From assembly GCF_000740795.1 (NCBI RefSeq), contig NZ_JGYG01000007.1, positions 219,654 to 283,653 of the forward strand: a stretch of 64,000 bases of DNA, written 5' to 3'. Below, piece after piece: positions 53,832 through 62,617 of the stretch (the first letter of the stretch is position 1; every line of letters begins with the position of its first letter). Made by a program: the position numbers and the translations under genes. The notes beneath the pieces were generated by a model. It ran no database searches. It had not been told where the DNA came from and saw only the letters and a program-made list of their open reading frames with translations. Source of the DNA: Haematobacter massiliensis. Its GTDB lineage: Bacteria > Pseudomonadota > Alphaproteobacteria > Rhodobacterales > Rhodobacteraceae.

Positions 53832-54876
53832 GGCGCCGGACGCGGCGGAGCTTGCGGCCCTTGAGGAAGGTTTCGCCGCGAAACCTGTCCCCGACCGTTT
53901 CGGCATCACTGTGCCGCCCATTGCCAGCGTCGTGGCGGAGGCCGCGCGACTCAGCGAACCCGGCACTCCTGAACAAAGGGTAAAGGCAGCGCGCGATGCC
54001 TCCGACGCCGGCGCATGGCGGGAGGCGGTGGAGCAGGGCCGCGTCGTGGAGAACCTGCCGCTCGCCGCCATCGCGCTCGACCATATCGTCCGGGACAGGA
54101 TGAGCGTCTCGCGCGAGGAAATGGAGGAGTTGAAGACGTCGCTCCGCACAAGCGGCCAGCGGCTTCCGGTTGAGGTCGTGCCGGTCGGGGACGGGCGTTA
54201 TGGCCTCATTTCGGGCTGGCGGCGGGTTACGGCGCTCCGCGAGCTTGCGGAACAGGGCGGCGTGCAGACGGTGCGGGCGATCGTCCGGGGTGCGGATGAC
54301 TCCGGCAGCGCCTATGCGGCGATGGTGGAAGAGAACGAGGTGCGCGCGGCCCTCACGCCCTATGAGCGGGGCCGTATTGCGGTGATCGCGGCGGAGCAGG
54401 GCGCGTTCCGTTCGCCGGAAGCGGCGGTGGATGCGATATTCGCCGCAGCCTCCAAGGCGAAGCGCTCCAAGATTCGCAGCTTCGCGCTCGTGCACGAGGA
54501 ACTGGGTGATCTGCTGGCCTTTCCGACCGACCTTTCGGAACGCAATGGCCTGCGGCTCGCCCAGGCGATCCGCAACGGCCTCGGCCCGGAACTTCGGGAG
54601 GCGCTCGGCTCCGGCATGGGCGCGGACGCGGGGCAGGAATGGACGCTCCTCGAACCGGTGGTGCAGCAGGGGGACGCGCCGGTGAAGGCGGAGCGGGGTG
54701 GCAGGCCGAAGCGGGAAAAACCTGCATCGCTGCGCGAGACCCTCGCCAACGGCATCACGCTCGAATGTCAGCGGCTGGACGACGGGTTCACGCTCCGGCT
54801 CCGCGGGCGGAATGCGGACAGCCAGTTGATGTCCTTGCTTGCCGAAGAAATCCGTCGCTTGCTGGAGCCGATCTGA
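53809..54876 (+). CDS. parB: ParB partition protein
   Basis: 355-aa centromere-binding protein. Residues ~85-190 form the ParB/Srx CTP-binding fold: LPLAAIALDHIVRDRMSVSR, then RLPVEVVPVGDGRYGLISGW with RRVTALRELAEQ (the arginine-rich box). The following helix-turn-helix region contains ENEVRAALTPYERGRIAVIA. The C-terminus (DDGFTLRLRGRNADSQLMSL) is a likely dimerisation domain. It overlaps parA and probably loads on the parS-like palindromes, one of which lies in its own first codons. Confidence 0.92.
   Translation: MAKRRKLEAPDAAELAALEEGFAAKPVPDRFGITVPPIASVVAEAARLSEPGTPEQRVKAARDASDAGAWREAVEQGRVVENLPLAAIALDHIVRDRMSVSREEMEELKTSLRTSGQRLPVEVVPVGDGRYGLISGWRRVTALRELAEQGGVQTVRAIVRGADDSGSAYAAMVEENEVRAALTPYERGRIAVIAAEQGAFRSPEAAVDAIFAAASKAKRSKIRSFALVHEELGDLLAFPTDLSERNGLRLAQAIRNGLGPELREALGSGMGADAGQEWTLLEPVVQQGDAPVKAERGGRPKREKPASLRETLANGITLECQRLDDGFTLRLRGRNADSQLMSLLAEEIRRLLEPI
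53869..53885. promoter_or_regulatory. parS-like palindrome inside parB
   Basis: GGTTTCGCCGCGAAACC within codons for GFAAKPV of ParB, identical to the parA-internal copy. The three sites lie at spacings of 788 and 755 bp. Confidence 0.75.
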
Positions 54877-54888
54877 TCTCATAGAGTT

Positions 54889-54908
54889 ATGACCATAATG
54901 TTGGTCAT
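54889..54908. promoter_or_regulatory. Operator palindrome ahead of the Phd-type antitoxin
   Basis: ATGACCA-N6-TGGTCAT, 10 bp before the antitoxin ATG; a CATAAT -10-like element lies inside. Phd/YefM antitoxins autorepress through such palindromes, so this is the probable operator. Confidence 0.6.
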
Positions 54909-54917
54909 GAGGCGCAG

Positions 54918-55175
54918 ATGCGGATTGCGGTTGCGGATGCGAAGGCGCAGTTTTCCGAGCTGATCCGCCGGGCGGAGGCGGGGGAGACCGTGGAGCTGAC
55001 GCGCTACGGCCGGCCCGTGGCGCGGATCACCGCTGCGGGGCAGGAGGCGGAGGTGCCTCTGGTCGGGGCGCTCTCGGGCCGCATCCTGTGGCGGCGTTCG
55101 GGGGGCGACGCGGAACGGCAGGCCGAGATGGACCCGCCGGAGGACGGTCGAGACAGCGGTGGAGGCGGGATGTGA
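54918..55175 (+). CDS. Phd/YefM-type antitoxin
   Basis: 85-aa protein with the Phd/YefM DNA-binding N-terminus: MRIAVADAKAQFSELIRRAE and GETVELTRYGRPVARITAAG. The C-terminus after residue ~45, which normally wraps the toxin, is Gly/Arg/Asp-rich and not typical. It begins a three-ORF cassette; its TGA overlaps the next GTG (GTGA at 55172). Likely stabilises the replicon together with the PIN-like protein two ORFs on. Confidence 0.85.
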   Translation: MRIAVADAKAQFSELIRRAEAGETVELTRYGRPVARITAAGQEAEVPLVGALSGRILWRRSGGDAERQAEMDPPEDGRDSGGGGM

Positions 55176-55393
55176 GCGTCCTTCGCGATGCGAAGAAGAT
55201 GCTGCTGACCGCCCTGAACGGCGCGGGACACGCTTCACGCTCCGAGGCTGCCGCAGCGGCGGCGGTCGGCGCAGCGGTTCCAGGGAGGCGGGGGCAAGGC
55301 GCGCTGGCCACCATACCGGTAGAGGGCGGAAACCCCGGCAAGGCGGAGGGCAATCCGCCCAACCCGCCTGACAGCGGCGGAGCGGGGGCGTGA
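55172..55393 (+). CDS. 73-aa ORF inserted between antitoxin and PIN-like gene
   Basis: GTG-started frame (MSVLRDAKKMLLTALNGAGH) whose start and stop each overlap the neighbour by a GTGA. The first 20 residues look protein-like; the rest is Ala/Gly/Pro-rich (AAVPGRRGQGALATIPVEGG). No family recognised. Two coupled junctions argue for real translation; function unknown. Confidence 0.45.
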   Translation: MSVLRDAKKMLLTALNGAGHASRSEAAAAAAVGAAVPGRRGQGALATIPVEGGNPGKAEGNPPNPPDSGGAGA

Positions 55394-55839
55394 GGGCCTT
55401 CCCCGACGGGGAGGTGCTGTTGGCGGCGCTGGCGGGGGAGGGCCTTTCTCCGCCGCACAGGGCGGCCCTTGCAGCGGCGGAGGCGGTCGTCGTCAGCGCG
55501 GCCGTTCTGTGGCAGATCGAAAGCTGGCGCGCGGCCGGATCGGTGGAAATTCGGGGCGATCTGGCCGAGACCCTCCGCCGTGCGGGGTGCCGCATGCTGG
55601 CCGTCACGGGGGAGCACGTCGCCACAGCGGGCGGTCTGACGAGAGGGCAGGGGGGCGGTCACGATCGGAGCGGCAGGCGGGAGGCGGGGCAGCGCGGCTC
55701 TCGGGTGATGCCGGCGGGCGCCCCGTTGGCCACCTTGCCGATGATCGCCCCGCTCCTTGTGGCGCAGGCGCGGGCGGAGGGTCTGGTGATCCTCTCCTCC
55801 GACCGGGTGTATCGCCTCTATGACGTGGAGTGGCTCTGA
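55390..55839 (+). CDS. Aberrant PIN-domain (VapC-like) protein
   Basis: 149-aa GTG-started protein that aligns by eye with Phd-partnered PIN toxins: PDGEVLLAAL replaces the usual LDTHVLLWAL, VVVSAAVLWQIESW replaces VLVSAASLWEI, LLVAQARAEGLVILSSDRVY and YDV match the end. The first Asp may be kept (PDGE), but Glu of WEI is Gln, and the Asp pair of DPFDRLL reads LPMIAPLL. About 30 extra Gly/Arg-rich residues (RGQGGGHDRSGRREAGQRGS) precede it. Ribonuclease activity is therefore doubtful; it may be a decayed or repurposed toxin. Confidence 0.6.
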   Translation: MRAFPDGEVLLAALAGEGLSPPHRAALAAAEAVVVSAAVLWQIESWRAAGSVEIRGDLAETLRRAGCRMLAVTGEHVATAGGLTRGQGGGHDRSGRREAGQRGSRVMPAGAPLATLPMIAPLLVAQARAEGLVILSSDRVYRLYDVEWL

Positions 55840-55866
55840 ACCAAACCGTGAGCCGAAGCGGCCCCG

Positions 55867-58140
55867 TCAGGCTTTCGACAGCGCCACCACCGGATCGAGG
55901 CGCGAGGCGTTCCGCGCGGGCAGGTAGCCGAACACCACCCCGATCAGAGTCGAGGAAAGGAAGGCCGCGACGATTGAGGCGGGTGAGTAGATGAGCGTGA
56001 AGGTCGTGCTCGCGAGGCTGAAGACATAGCCGAAGGCCAGCGCCGCCGCCACGCCCAGAAACCCGCCGATCAGGCAGACCAGCACCGCCTCGATCAGGAA
56101 CTGCTGCAGGATGTCGCCCGCCCGCGCGCCCACGGCCATGCGCACCCCGATCTCGCTCACCCGTTCGGAGACGGAGACCAGCATGATGTTCATCACCCCG
56201 ATCCCGCCCACGACCAGCGAGATCACCGCGATGGAGGCGATGAGCAGGGTCAGCGCCTGTGTCGTCGCGGTGATGGTCTGGCGGATGTCGTCGGTATTGA
56301 GGATGAAGAAATCCTTGGTCCCGTGCCGCTGGGTCAGAAGCTGGGTCACCGCCTGTTCGGCAAGGCCGGTATCCACCGCATCGGCCACGCGCACGGTGAT
56401 GCTGCGGAGTGATGTGGAGCCGAGGAAGCGCGACTGGACGGTGGTATAGGGCAGGTAGACGGAGAGGTTCTGGCTTGGCCCGAAGCCCTGCTGGACCTGT
56501 ACCACGCCCGTGATGCGCACGGGAACGTTGCCGATGAGCACGACCTTGCCGACCGCATCGCCATCCGGGAACAGGGTCGTCCGCGTGTTTTCGTCGATGA
56601 CCGCGTCCTGCGAGAAGCTGGCCACGTCGCCTGCGTCAAAGAGGCGGCCCGCCACGAGTTTTGCGCCGCGGGCGTCGAAGAACTGCTCCCCCACGCCGTT
56701 GACGAGGGTGGAGACCTCCGTCGCGCCGTAGCGAATGGTCTTGGAGGTGGAGACGGTGGGGGTGACGGCGGCCACGTAGGGCTGAAGCGAGAGCGCCTGC
56801 GCATCGGAGACGACGAGCGTAGTGATCCGTCCGGAGCGGGTATCGCCGAAGTCGCGCCCGGCGAAGATCTCCAGCGTATTGGTACCGAGGCTGGAGATGT
56901 TCGCCAGCACCTGCTGCCGCGACCCGGCACCGAGTGCCACCACCGACACGACGGAGGCGATGCCGATGATGATGCCGAGCATGGTCAGGAAGGTGCGGAG
57001 CTTGTGCGCGTTCATCGCGGTCAGCGCCATGAGGAAGGCTTCGCGGAGGCGCGTGGCCAGCATCGCGGGGCCGGCGCGGCGGGCGCGCTGATCGGCGGGG
57101 GACCGGCCCTTGGGCGGGCCATCGGTTTCCGTGAGGGCAGGGGGGGTGACGCGGCCTGTCGGGTGGTCGCCGATGATCTCGCCGTCGCGGATCTCGATGA
57201 TCCGTTCGGCGCGGGCGGCGATGCCCGGATCATGGGTGACGATGATGACCGTGCGCCCCTCCGCGTGGAGTTCGTCGAGGATGCGGAGCACCTCCTGACC
57301 GCTGGCCGTGTCCAGCGCACCGGTCGGTTCGTCGGCGAGGATCACCTCCGCCCCGTTCATGAGGGCGCGCGCGATGGAAACGCGCTGCTGCTGACCGCCA
57401 GAGAGCTGGTTCGGGCGGTTCTGCACCTTGTCCGCAAGGCCGAGACGGCCGAGAAGCGAGGCCGCGCGCGGCTCCCGCTCCCCGCGGGAGCGCCCGGCAT
57501 AGATCGCGGGCACCTCCACATTGCCGAGCGCGGTGAGTTCGGGCAACAGGTTGTAGCGCTGAAAGATGAAGCCGAAATGCTCCCGCCGGAGGGCGGCAAG
57601 CTCGTCGGGCGAAAGCCGCGAGGTTTCCCGGCCGGAAATGCGATAGCTGCCGGAGCTGGGGCGGTCGAGGCAGCCGAGAATGTTCATCAGTGTTGATTTG
57701 CCGGAGCCGGAGGCGCCGACGATGGCCACCATCTCTCCCCGCGAAATGGTGAGGTCGATGCCTTTCAGCACCGCGACCGTGCTGTCGCCCGAGGGATATT
57801 CGCGGGTGACGCGGGTCAGTTCTATCAGCGGGTCTTGTGCGGGGCCGCTCGTACGCGGGACGCCGAGCCGCGCAGGGGCAGGCGGCGCGCCGGGCTCGTT
57901 TGGTATCGCACGCGGCGGTGACGGATGAGCCGCGGCTGTGGCGGCCCCTGGCGTGGGGGAGCCGTCCTGGGCGAAAGGGGGTTCGCCATGGCTGCTCTGC
58001 GTCAGCGGGGCGCGCGTGTTGCCGGCGTGCGGCGCTGTCATCGGCGAATGCCCCGGTGCGGTCGCCGCCATGTCGCGCGGCGGTGTGTGGGACGCGTTCT
58101 GCGGGGCTGCCTGCGGGGGGAGGGGGGTATCCTGTGCCAT
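55867..58140 (-). CDS. macB: MacB-type ABC exporter with Pro/Ala-rich N-terminal extension
   Basis: 757-aa fusion of an ATPase and a MacB permease. Residues 1-102 are a disordered Pro/Ala/Thr/Ser-rich extension not present in typical MacB (~650 aa). Walker A is GASGSGKS at 142-149; [17 protein letters not shown] and [12 protein letters not shown] follow. Permease: [20 protein letters not shown], a periplasmic domain, and three C-terminal helices ([20 protein letters not shown]). ATG at 58140 is 10 bp after the macA stop. With MacA it exports peptides, toxins or macrolides through an outer-membrane channel. Confidence 0.92.
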   Translation of the reverse strand: MAQDTPLPPQAAPQNASHTPPRDMAATAPGHSPMTAPHAGNTRAPLTQSSHGEPPFAQDGSPTPGAATAAAHPSPPRAIPNEPGAPPAPARLGVPRTSGPAQDPLIELTRVTREYPSGDSTVAVLKGIDLTISRGEMVAIVGASGSGKSTLMNILGCLDRPSSGSYRISGRETSRLSPDELAALRREHFGFIFQRYNLLPELTALGNVEVPAIYAGRSRGEREPRAASLLGRLGLADKVQNRPNQLSGGQQQRVSIARALMNGAEVILADEPTGALDTASGQEVLRILDELHAEGRTVIIVTHDPGIAARAERIIEIRDGEIIGDHPTGRVTPPALTETDGPPKGRSPADQRARRAGPAMLATRLREAFLMALTAMNAHKLRTFLTMLGIIIGIASVVSVVALGAGSRQQVLANISSLGTNTLEIFAGRDFGDTRSGRITTLVVSDAQALSLQPYVAAVTPTVSTSKTIRYGATEVSTLVNGVGEQFFDARGAKLVAGRLFDAGDVASFSQDAVIDENTRTTLFPDGDAVGKVVLIGNVPVRITGVVQVQQGFGPSQNLSVYLPYTTVQSRFLGSTSLRSITVRVADAVDTGLAEQAVTQLLTQRHGTKDFFILNTDDIRQTITATTQALTLLIASIAVISLVVGGIGVMNIMLVSVSERVSEIGVRMAVGARAGDILQQFLIEAVLVCLIGGFLGVAAALAFGYVFSLASTTFTLIYSPASIVAAFLSSTLIGVVFGYLPARNASRLDPVVALSKA

Positions 58141-58150
58141 CGCCCGTGCC

Positions 58151-59365
58151 TCAGAAACCCATGGGGCCGCGCGGACGGCGCTGGCTGCCATCGCCCGCCA
58201 CGCCCGCCGCCGTGCCGGTGACGACACGGTCGCCTTCCTGAAGGCCCGAGAGCACCTCTGCCGTCACCTTGTCGTCCAATCCGATCTCCACTGCACGGCG
58301 GGAGACGCTGCCGTCTGCCGCCTGCACCTGAACGGAGCGGCTGCCATCGGCCCGTGGCAGGCTCACGGCGGCGGAGGGGATGGTCAGCACTCCCGTGGCG
58401 CGGCCCAGCACGATATGGACCTCCGCCGTCATGTAGGTGCGCAGCCGCCCATCGGCATTGTCGATGTCGAAATTGCCGAAGTAATAGATGGCGGAGGTGG
58501 AGGATGTGGAACTGCTGGCAGAGGCCGAGGTGGAGATCGCCCGGTCGCTGGTGATGGATTCCGGCGCCGGGTCTATGGTTTCGAGCTTCCCCTCATACCG
58601 GCGGCCGCTGTCGCCCAGAACGGAGAAATACACGTCCTGACCGGGGGAGACCTTGAGGATGTCGGCCTCCGAGATCTCCGCCTCCACCGTCATGCGGTCG
58701 AGCTGGCCCAGCACGACGATGGTGGGGGTGGACTGATTGGCGTTCAGCGTCTGGCCCTGCTGGCTGGTGACAGCGAGCACGGTGCCCTCGATCGGCGCGG
58801 TGATGCGGGTGTAGCCGAGGTTGGTCTGGGCGTTGCTGACGGCGACCTTGCCCTGTTCGATCTGGGCATCCAGCGCCGCGATCTGGGCATTGGCGGTATC
58901 CACGTTGGCGCGCGCGGTGTCCACATCCGCCTGCGAGACGGCCCGCCGCTCGTAAAGGCCCGCCTGCCGGGTGAGCGTGATCTCGGCCAGCCGGAGGGAG
59001 GCTTCCTTCTCGACCCGCTGGGCCCGGGAGGCGGCGAGAGCGGCCTCTGCCGTCTTGAGCGCGTTCTCCTGCGTGCGGCTGTCGATCTGCGCGATGAGGT
59101 CGCCTGCCTTCACCGTCTGGCCGAGGGTCACGTCAACCGAGGTGATGCGGCCCGACACCTGCGAGCCGACCGCGACCAGCCGCGCCGGGCGCAGCGTGCC
59201 GCTGGCCAGAACCGTCTGCTCTATGTCGCCGCGCGTGACCGCGGCGGTCAGCACCGCGGGCTGGGCAGGGGTCTGGCCGCGCTGCCAGAACCACCAGACT
59301 GCCCCCCCGGCCAGCAGGCAGAGCAGCAGAAGGATGAGGAGCCGTCGCGGGCGGGGGAGAGTCAT
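58151..59365 (-). CDS. macA: MacA-type periplasmic adaptor
   Basis: 404-aa membrane-fusion protein with an N-terminal membrane anchor ([20 protein letters not shown]). Lipoyl half-motif [20 protein letters not shown], a long coiled-coil hairpin (residues ~95-165, [20 protein letters not shown]), then [20 protein letters not shown] and beta-barrel domains. A Ser/Ala-rich insert ([20 protein letters not shown]) lies in the beta-barrel region. Partner of the macB gene downstream. Confidence 0.92.
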   Translation of the reverse strand: MTLPRPRRLLILLLLCLLAGGAVWWFWQRGQTPAQPAVLTAAVTRGDIEQTVLASGTLRPARLVAVGSQVSGRITSVDVTLGQTVKAGDLIAQIDSRTQENALKTAEAALAASRAQRVEKEASLRLAEITLTRQAGLYERRAVSQADVDTARANVDTANAQIAALDAQIEQGKVAVSNAQTNLGYTRITAPIEGTVLAVTSQQGQTLNANQSTPTIVVLGQLDRMTVEAEISEADILKVSPGQDVYFSVLGDSGRRYEGKLETIDPAPESITSDRAISTSASASSSTSSTSAIYYFGNFDIDNADGRLRTYMTAEVHIVLGRATGVLTIPSAAVSLPRADGSRSVQVQAADGSVSRRAVEIGLDDKVTAEVLSGLQEGDRVVTGTAAGVAGDGSQRRPRGPMGF

Positions 59366-59798
59366 GGTCTGGCGTATCCGGTCAGGGGCTGGTCGTTCGC
59401 CATTGCAGAGCGGGCAGGGCGCTGCAACAGGGCGGGGGATTTCTGGTCTTGCATGTGGCCTGTTTCCGGAGCTTGTCCTGCGGGACGGTCGCAGTCTGTC
59501 CCATTTTCAACGCAGGTGCCGCGGCTTTCCGTCGGAGGTGGCCGGTCACGAAACGGCGACGGGGCGCGGAGCGGCACCGGCGCTCCTTCCGGGCGCTCTC
59601 TCCAGGGGGCTGACCCGGCGCCGGCGGGCTTTGCAGATGGGGCCCGACATCGGATGATCGGAAGGATTGAGGGGGGCGAAGATGGGCGCGGGTCCGCGCA
59701 CCGGACCCGGCCCGCCGCGGAGGTGCACAGAGGGGATTGGCGTACCGCCCGCGCGTCGCTAGGATGCCTTACAAATGTCAGGAATTTGGAGGAGAGAC
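59366..59798. other. Divergent intergenic region macA / MDR gene
   Basis: 433 bp with no credible gene; promoters for macAB (minus) and the MDR gene (plus) are expected. The MDR gene has a clear GGAGGAGAG ribosome binding site at 59788-59796. No operator is recognised. Confidence 0.4.
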
Positions 59799-60800
59799 AT
59801 GCGTGCAGTGTTGAGCAGGGAACCCGGCGGGCCGGAAACGCTGGTCGTGGCGGAGACGGCGGATGCGCCCGCGCCGGGGCAGGGGGAGGTGACGATCCGG
59901 GTCCATGCGGCGGGGGTGAACTTTCCCGACGCGTTGATCATCGAGGACCGCTATCAGGTGCGTCCGCCGCGGCCCTTTTCGCCCGGTGCAGAGGTCGCGG
60001 GCGTGGTCGAGGCCGTCGGGCCGGACGTGACCGGCTTTGCAAAGGGCGACCGGGTGATGGCCTTCCTGACATCCGGCGGCATGGCGGAGCAGGTCACGGT
60101 CGAGGCGTGGCGCTGCCATCCGCTGACCGCGGGCATCGGCTTCGTGGAGGCGGCGGCGCTCCAGATGACCTATGGCACCGCGCTCTACGGACTTCAGGAG
60201 CGCGGCGATCTGAAAGCGGGGGAAACGGTGCTCGTGCTGGGCGCGGGCGGCGGTGTCGGCCTGGCGGCGGTGGAGCTTGCCGTGGCGGCGGGGGCGCGCG
60301 TCGTGGCAGCGGCCTCCAGCGCGGAGAAGCTCGCGCTGGCCCGGGATCGCGGGGCAGAGGGAGCGGTGCTCTATCCTGCAACGGTGGGAGGGGACCGGGA
60401 AGCCGGGCGGGCGCTCGCCGGCGCGTTCAAGGAAGCGATGCCGGACGGGGCGGATATCGTGTTCGACACGGTGGGCGGCGGCTATGCGGAACCGGCGCTC
60501 CGCACGCTGGCCTGGGGAGGACGCTATCTGGTCGTGGGCTTCCCGGCGGGTATTCCCTCCATTCCGCTGAACCTCACCCTGCTGAAGAGCTGCGATATCC
60601 GGGGCGTGTTCTGGGGGGCCGCCGTGCGGCGCGACCCGGCGGCACATCACCGCGCGATGGACGAGTTGCTGGCGCTCCATGCCCGGGGCGCGGTGAAGCC
60701 GCCTGTGGCCGATGTCCTGCCGCTCGACCGGGCGGGAGAGGCCATCGCGCGCCTGTCGGGCCGTGGGGTGACGGGCAAGCTGGTGCTGGAACTGGCCTGA
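59799..60800 (+). CDS. NADPH:quinone oxidoreductase-like MDR enzyme
   Basis: 333-aa zinc-free MDR of the QOR/crotonyl-CoA-reductase-like group. N-terminal domain: VTIRVHAAGVNFPDALIIED and PFSPGAEVAGVVEAVG (no zinc ligands). Rossmann fold: VLVLGAGGGVGLAAVELAVA, then ADIVFDTVGGGYAEPALRTL. C-terminal GRGVTGKLVLEL is typical. ATG at 59799 with a strong ribosome binding site; an ATG eight codons earlier is less likely. Likely an NADPH-dependent enone or acyl-CoA reductase; substrate not readable. Confidence 0.87.
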   Translation: MRAVLSREPGGPETLVVAETADAPAPGQGEVTIRVHAAGVNFPDALIIEDRYQVRPPRPFSPGAEVAGVVEAVGPDVTGFAKGDRVMAFLTSGGMAEQVTVEAWRCHPLTAGIGFVEAAALQMTYGTALYGLQERGDLKAGETVLVLGAGGGVGLAAVELAVAAGARVVAAASSAEKLALARDRGAEGAVLYPATVGGDREAGRALAGAFKEAMPDGADIVFDTVGGGYAEPALRTLAWGGRYLVVGFPAGIPSIPLNLTLLKSCDIRGVFWGAAVRRDPAAHHRAMDELLALHARGAVKPPVADVLPLDRAGEAIARLSGRGVTGKLVLELA

Positions 60801-61322
60801 CCTTTCGCGCGTCTCTGATGACGGCGAAGACAGGGGGACGCATTGCCGTCCCCCTTTTTGCTGCGGTGCCGGTTTCCCTCCACGCGCCGCGCCTGCCTTC
60901 GTGGCAGCGGGCGAATTATCGGTGCATCCCCTGATGGTGTCGCCGGGAAGGGCGTCTGCGGCAGGGGGTGCGATGAGCCGGTCGTCTGCTGCGGCGCGTG
61001 ACTCGCTGTCCTTCATCGGTCCGTTACGTGGAACGATTCGCGCTGCCCAGTTTTCGCGCTTCTGCCTCCAATTTGGAAAAACGCCGGTTCCATTGGAAGA
61101 AATGCCGCCTGATGTGGCCCGGAGGAGACCACATGATGGTCCTTTCCAGCGAATATCTGCATTGCCTCTCTTGCATGGCTCGCTGCGCTCTGGCTAAGTA
61201 ACGCTGCGGCGCCCCGGAGGGAAGTGGAGGCGGTGTCGCGGCAGAGGAAGATGGAGAGGCGCCGGGCAATCCGGCGGATGGAGCGTGACGGCCCGGCAGG
61301 GCGGTTGCGAGGGGGGGAATGT
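60801..61322. promoter_or_regulatory. Control region of the binding-protein cluster with paired palindromes
   Basis: 522 bp without a gene. Two odd-length palindromes, TCCAATTTGGA (61067-61077) and TTCCATTGGAA (61088-61098), lie 21 bp apart (two helical turns), about 230 bp before the first binding-protein ATG. A cooperative repressor or activator site is plausible; the cognate regulator is not in the window. Confidence 0.45.
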
Positions 61323-62522
61323 ATGCAAAGACTTCTGATGACGGCGGCTATCTGCGCCCTGACGGCTGGCCCGGCGCTGGCCGAAGTATCCAACGGCAAG
61401 GTCAAGATCGGCATCCTGAACGACCAGTCGGGCGTCTATGCCGATTTCGGCGGCAAGGCCTCCTTCGAGGCGGCAAAAATGGCGGTCGAGGATTTCGGCG
61501 GCACGGTTCTGGGTGCGCCCATCGAAGTGGTCACGGCGGACCATCAGAACAAGGCCGACATCGCCTCCAACATCGCGCGGCAATGGTATGACACCGAACA
61601 GGTGGACACGATCATGGAACTGACCACCTCCTCCGTGGGGCTGGCGGTGCAGGCGCTGAGCATGGAGAAGAAGAAGATCACCATCAACACCGGCGCCGCC
61701 ACGGCGGAGCTGACGGGCAAGCAATGCACGCCCTATGGGTTCCACTGGGCTTATGACACGCATATGCTCGCGGTCGGAACCGGCGGCGCGCTGGTCGATG
61801 GCGGCGGCGACAGCTGGTTCTTCCTGACCGCGGATTATGCCTTCGGCTACAGCCTTGAGGAGCAGACCACCCATGTGGTGGAGGAGAAGGGCGGCAAGGT
61901 CGTCGGCGGGGTGCGGCACCCGCTGGCCACCACGGACTACTCCTCCTTCCTGCTTCAGGCGCAGTCTTCGGGTGCCAAGGTGATCGGGCTGGCGAATGCC
62001 GGCATGGACACGCAGAACACCATCAAGCAGGCGGCCGAGTTCGGCATCACGGCGGGCGGACAGAAGCTTGCCGCGCTGCTGTTCACGCTGGCGGAAGTCA
62101 ACGGGCTGGGGCTTGAGACCGCGCAGGGGCTCAACCTCACGGAAAGCTTCTACTGGAACCGCAACGACGAGACCCGGGAATTCGGCAAGCGGTTCTTCGA
62201 GCGGACGAAGGCCATGCCGAACATGGTTCAGGCGGGCACCTATTCGGCGGTGCTGTCCTACCTGAAGGCGGTCGAGGCTGCGGGCACCGACGAGACCGAG
62301 GCGGTCGCCAAGAAGCTTCACGAGCTGCCCGTAAAAGACGTGTTCAGCGAGAACGGCCATGTCGGCGCCAACGGGCGGCTCATCACCGACGCCTATCTGA
62401 TGGAAGTGAAGAAACCCGGCGAAAGCGACATTCCGTGGGATTACTACACGGTGAAGGCGACGATCCCCGGGGCGCAGGCATTTGCCGATCCGGCGCAATC
62501 GGGCTGCCCGCTGGTCAACTGA
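61323..62522 (+). CDS. ABC substrate-binding protein, branched-chain-amino-acid type (paralogue 1)
   Basis: 399-aa periplasmic binding protein of the LivJ/LivK-like group (periplasmic-binding type 6). Signal peptide 1-21 (MTAAICALTAGPALAE). Mature start KVKIGILNDQSGVYADFGGK; other blocks IEVVTADHQNKADIASNIAR, DTIMELTTSSVGLAVQALSM, WFFLTADYAFGYSLEEQTTH and HPLATTDYSSFLLQAQSSGA. Close paralogue of the next gene over its whole length. Ligand unknown; relatives bind amino acids, aromatic acids or amides. Confidence 0.9.
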   Translation: MQRLLMTAAICALTAGPALAEVSNGKVKIGILNDQSGVYADFGGKASFEAAKMAVEDFGGTVLGAPIEVVTADHQNKADIASNIARQWYDTEQVDTIMELTTSSVGLAVQALSMEKKKITINTGAATAELTGKQCTPYGFHWAYDTHMLAVGTGGALVDGGGDSWFFLTADYAFGYSLEEQTTHVVEEKGGKVVGGVRHPLATTDYSSFLLQAQSSGAKVIGLANAGMDTQNTIKQAAEFGITAGGQKLAALLFTLAEVNGLGLETAQGLNLTESFYWNRNDETREFGKRFFERTKAMPNMVQAGTYSAVLSYLKAVEAAGTDETEAVAKKLHELPVKDVFSENGHVGANGRLITDAYLMEVKKPGESDIPWDYYTVKATIPGAQAFADPAQSGCPLVN

Positions 62523-62617
62523 CCGGCGGAGGAAGGGGGCGCGGCCGGATTGCCGGCCCGCCCGACCCGGTGGGAGAGACCGGATCATCACGTTACGGAA
62601 CTTCATGGAGGGGTAGG

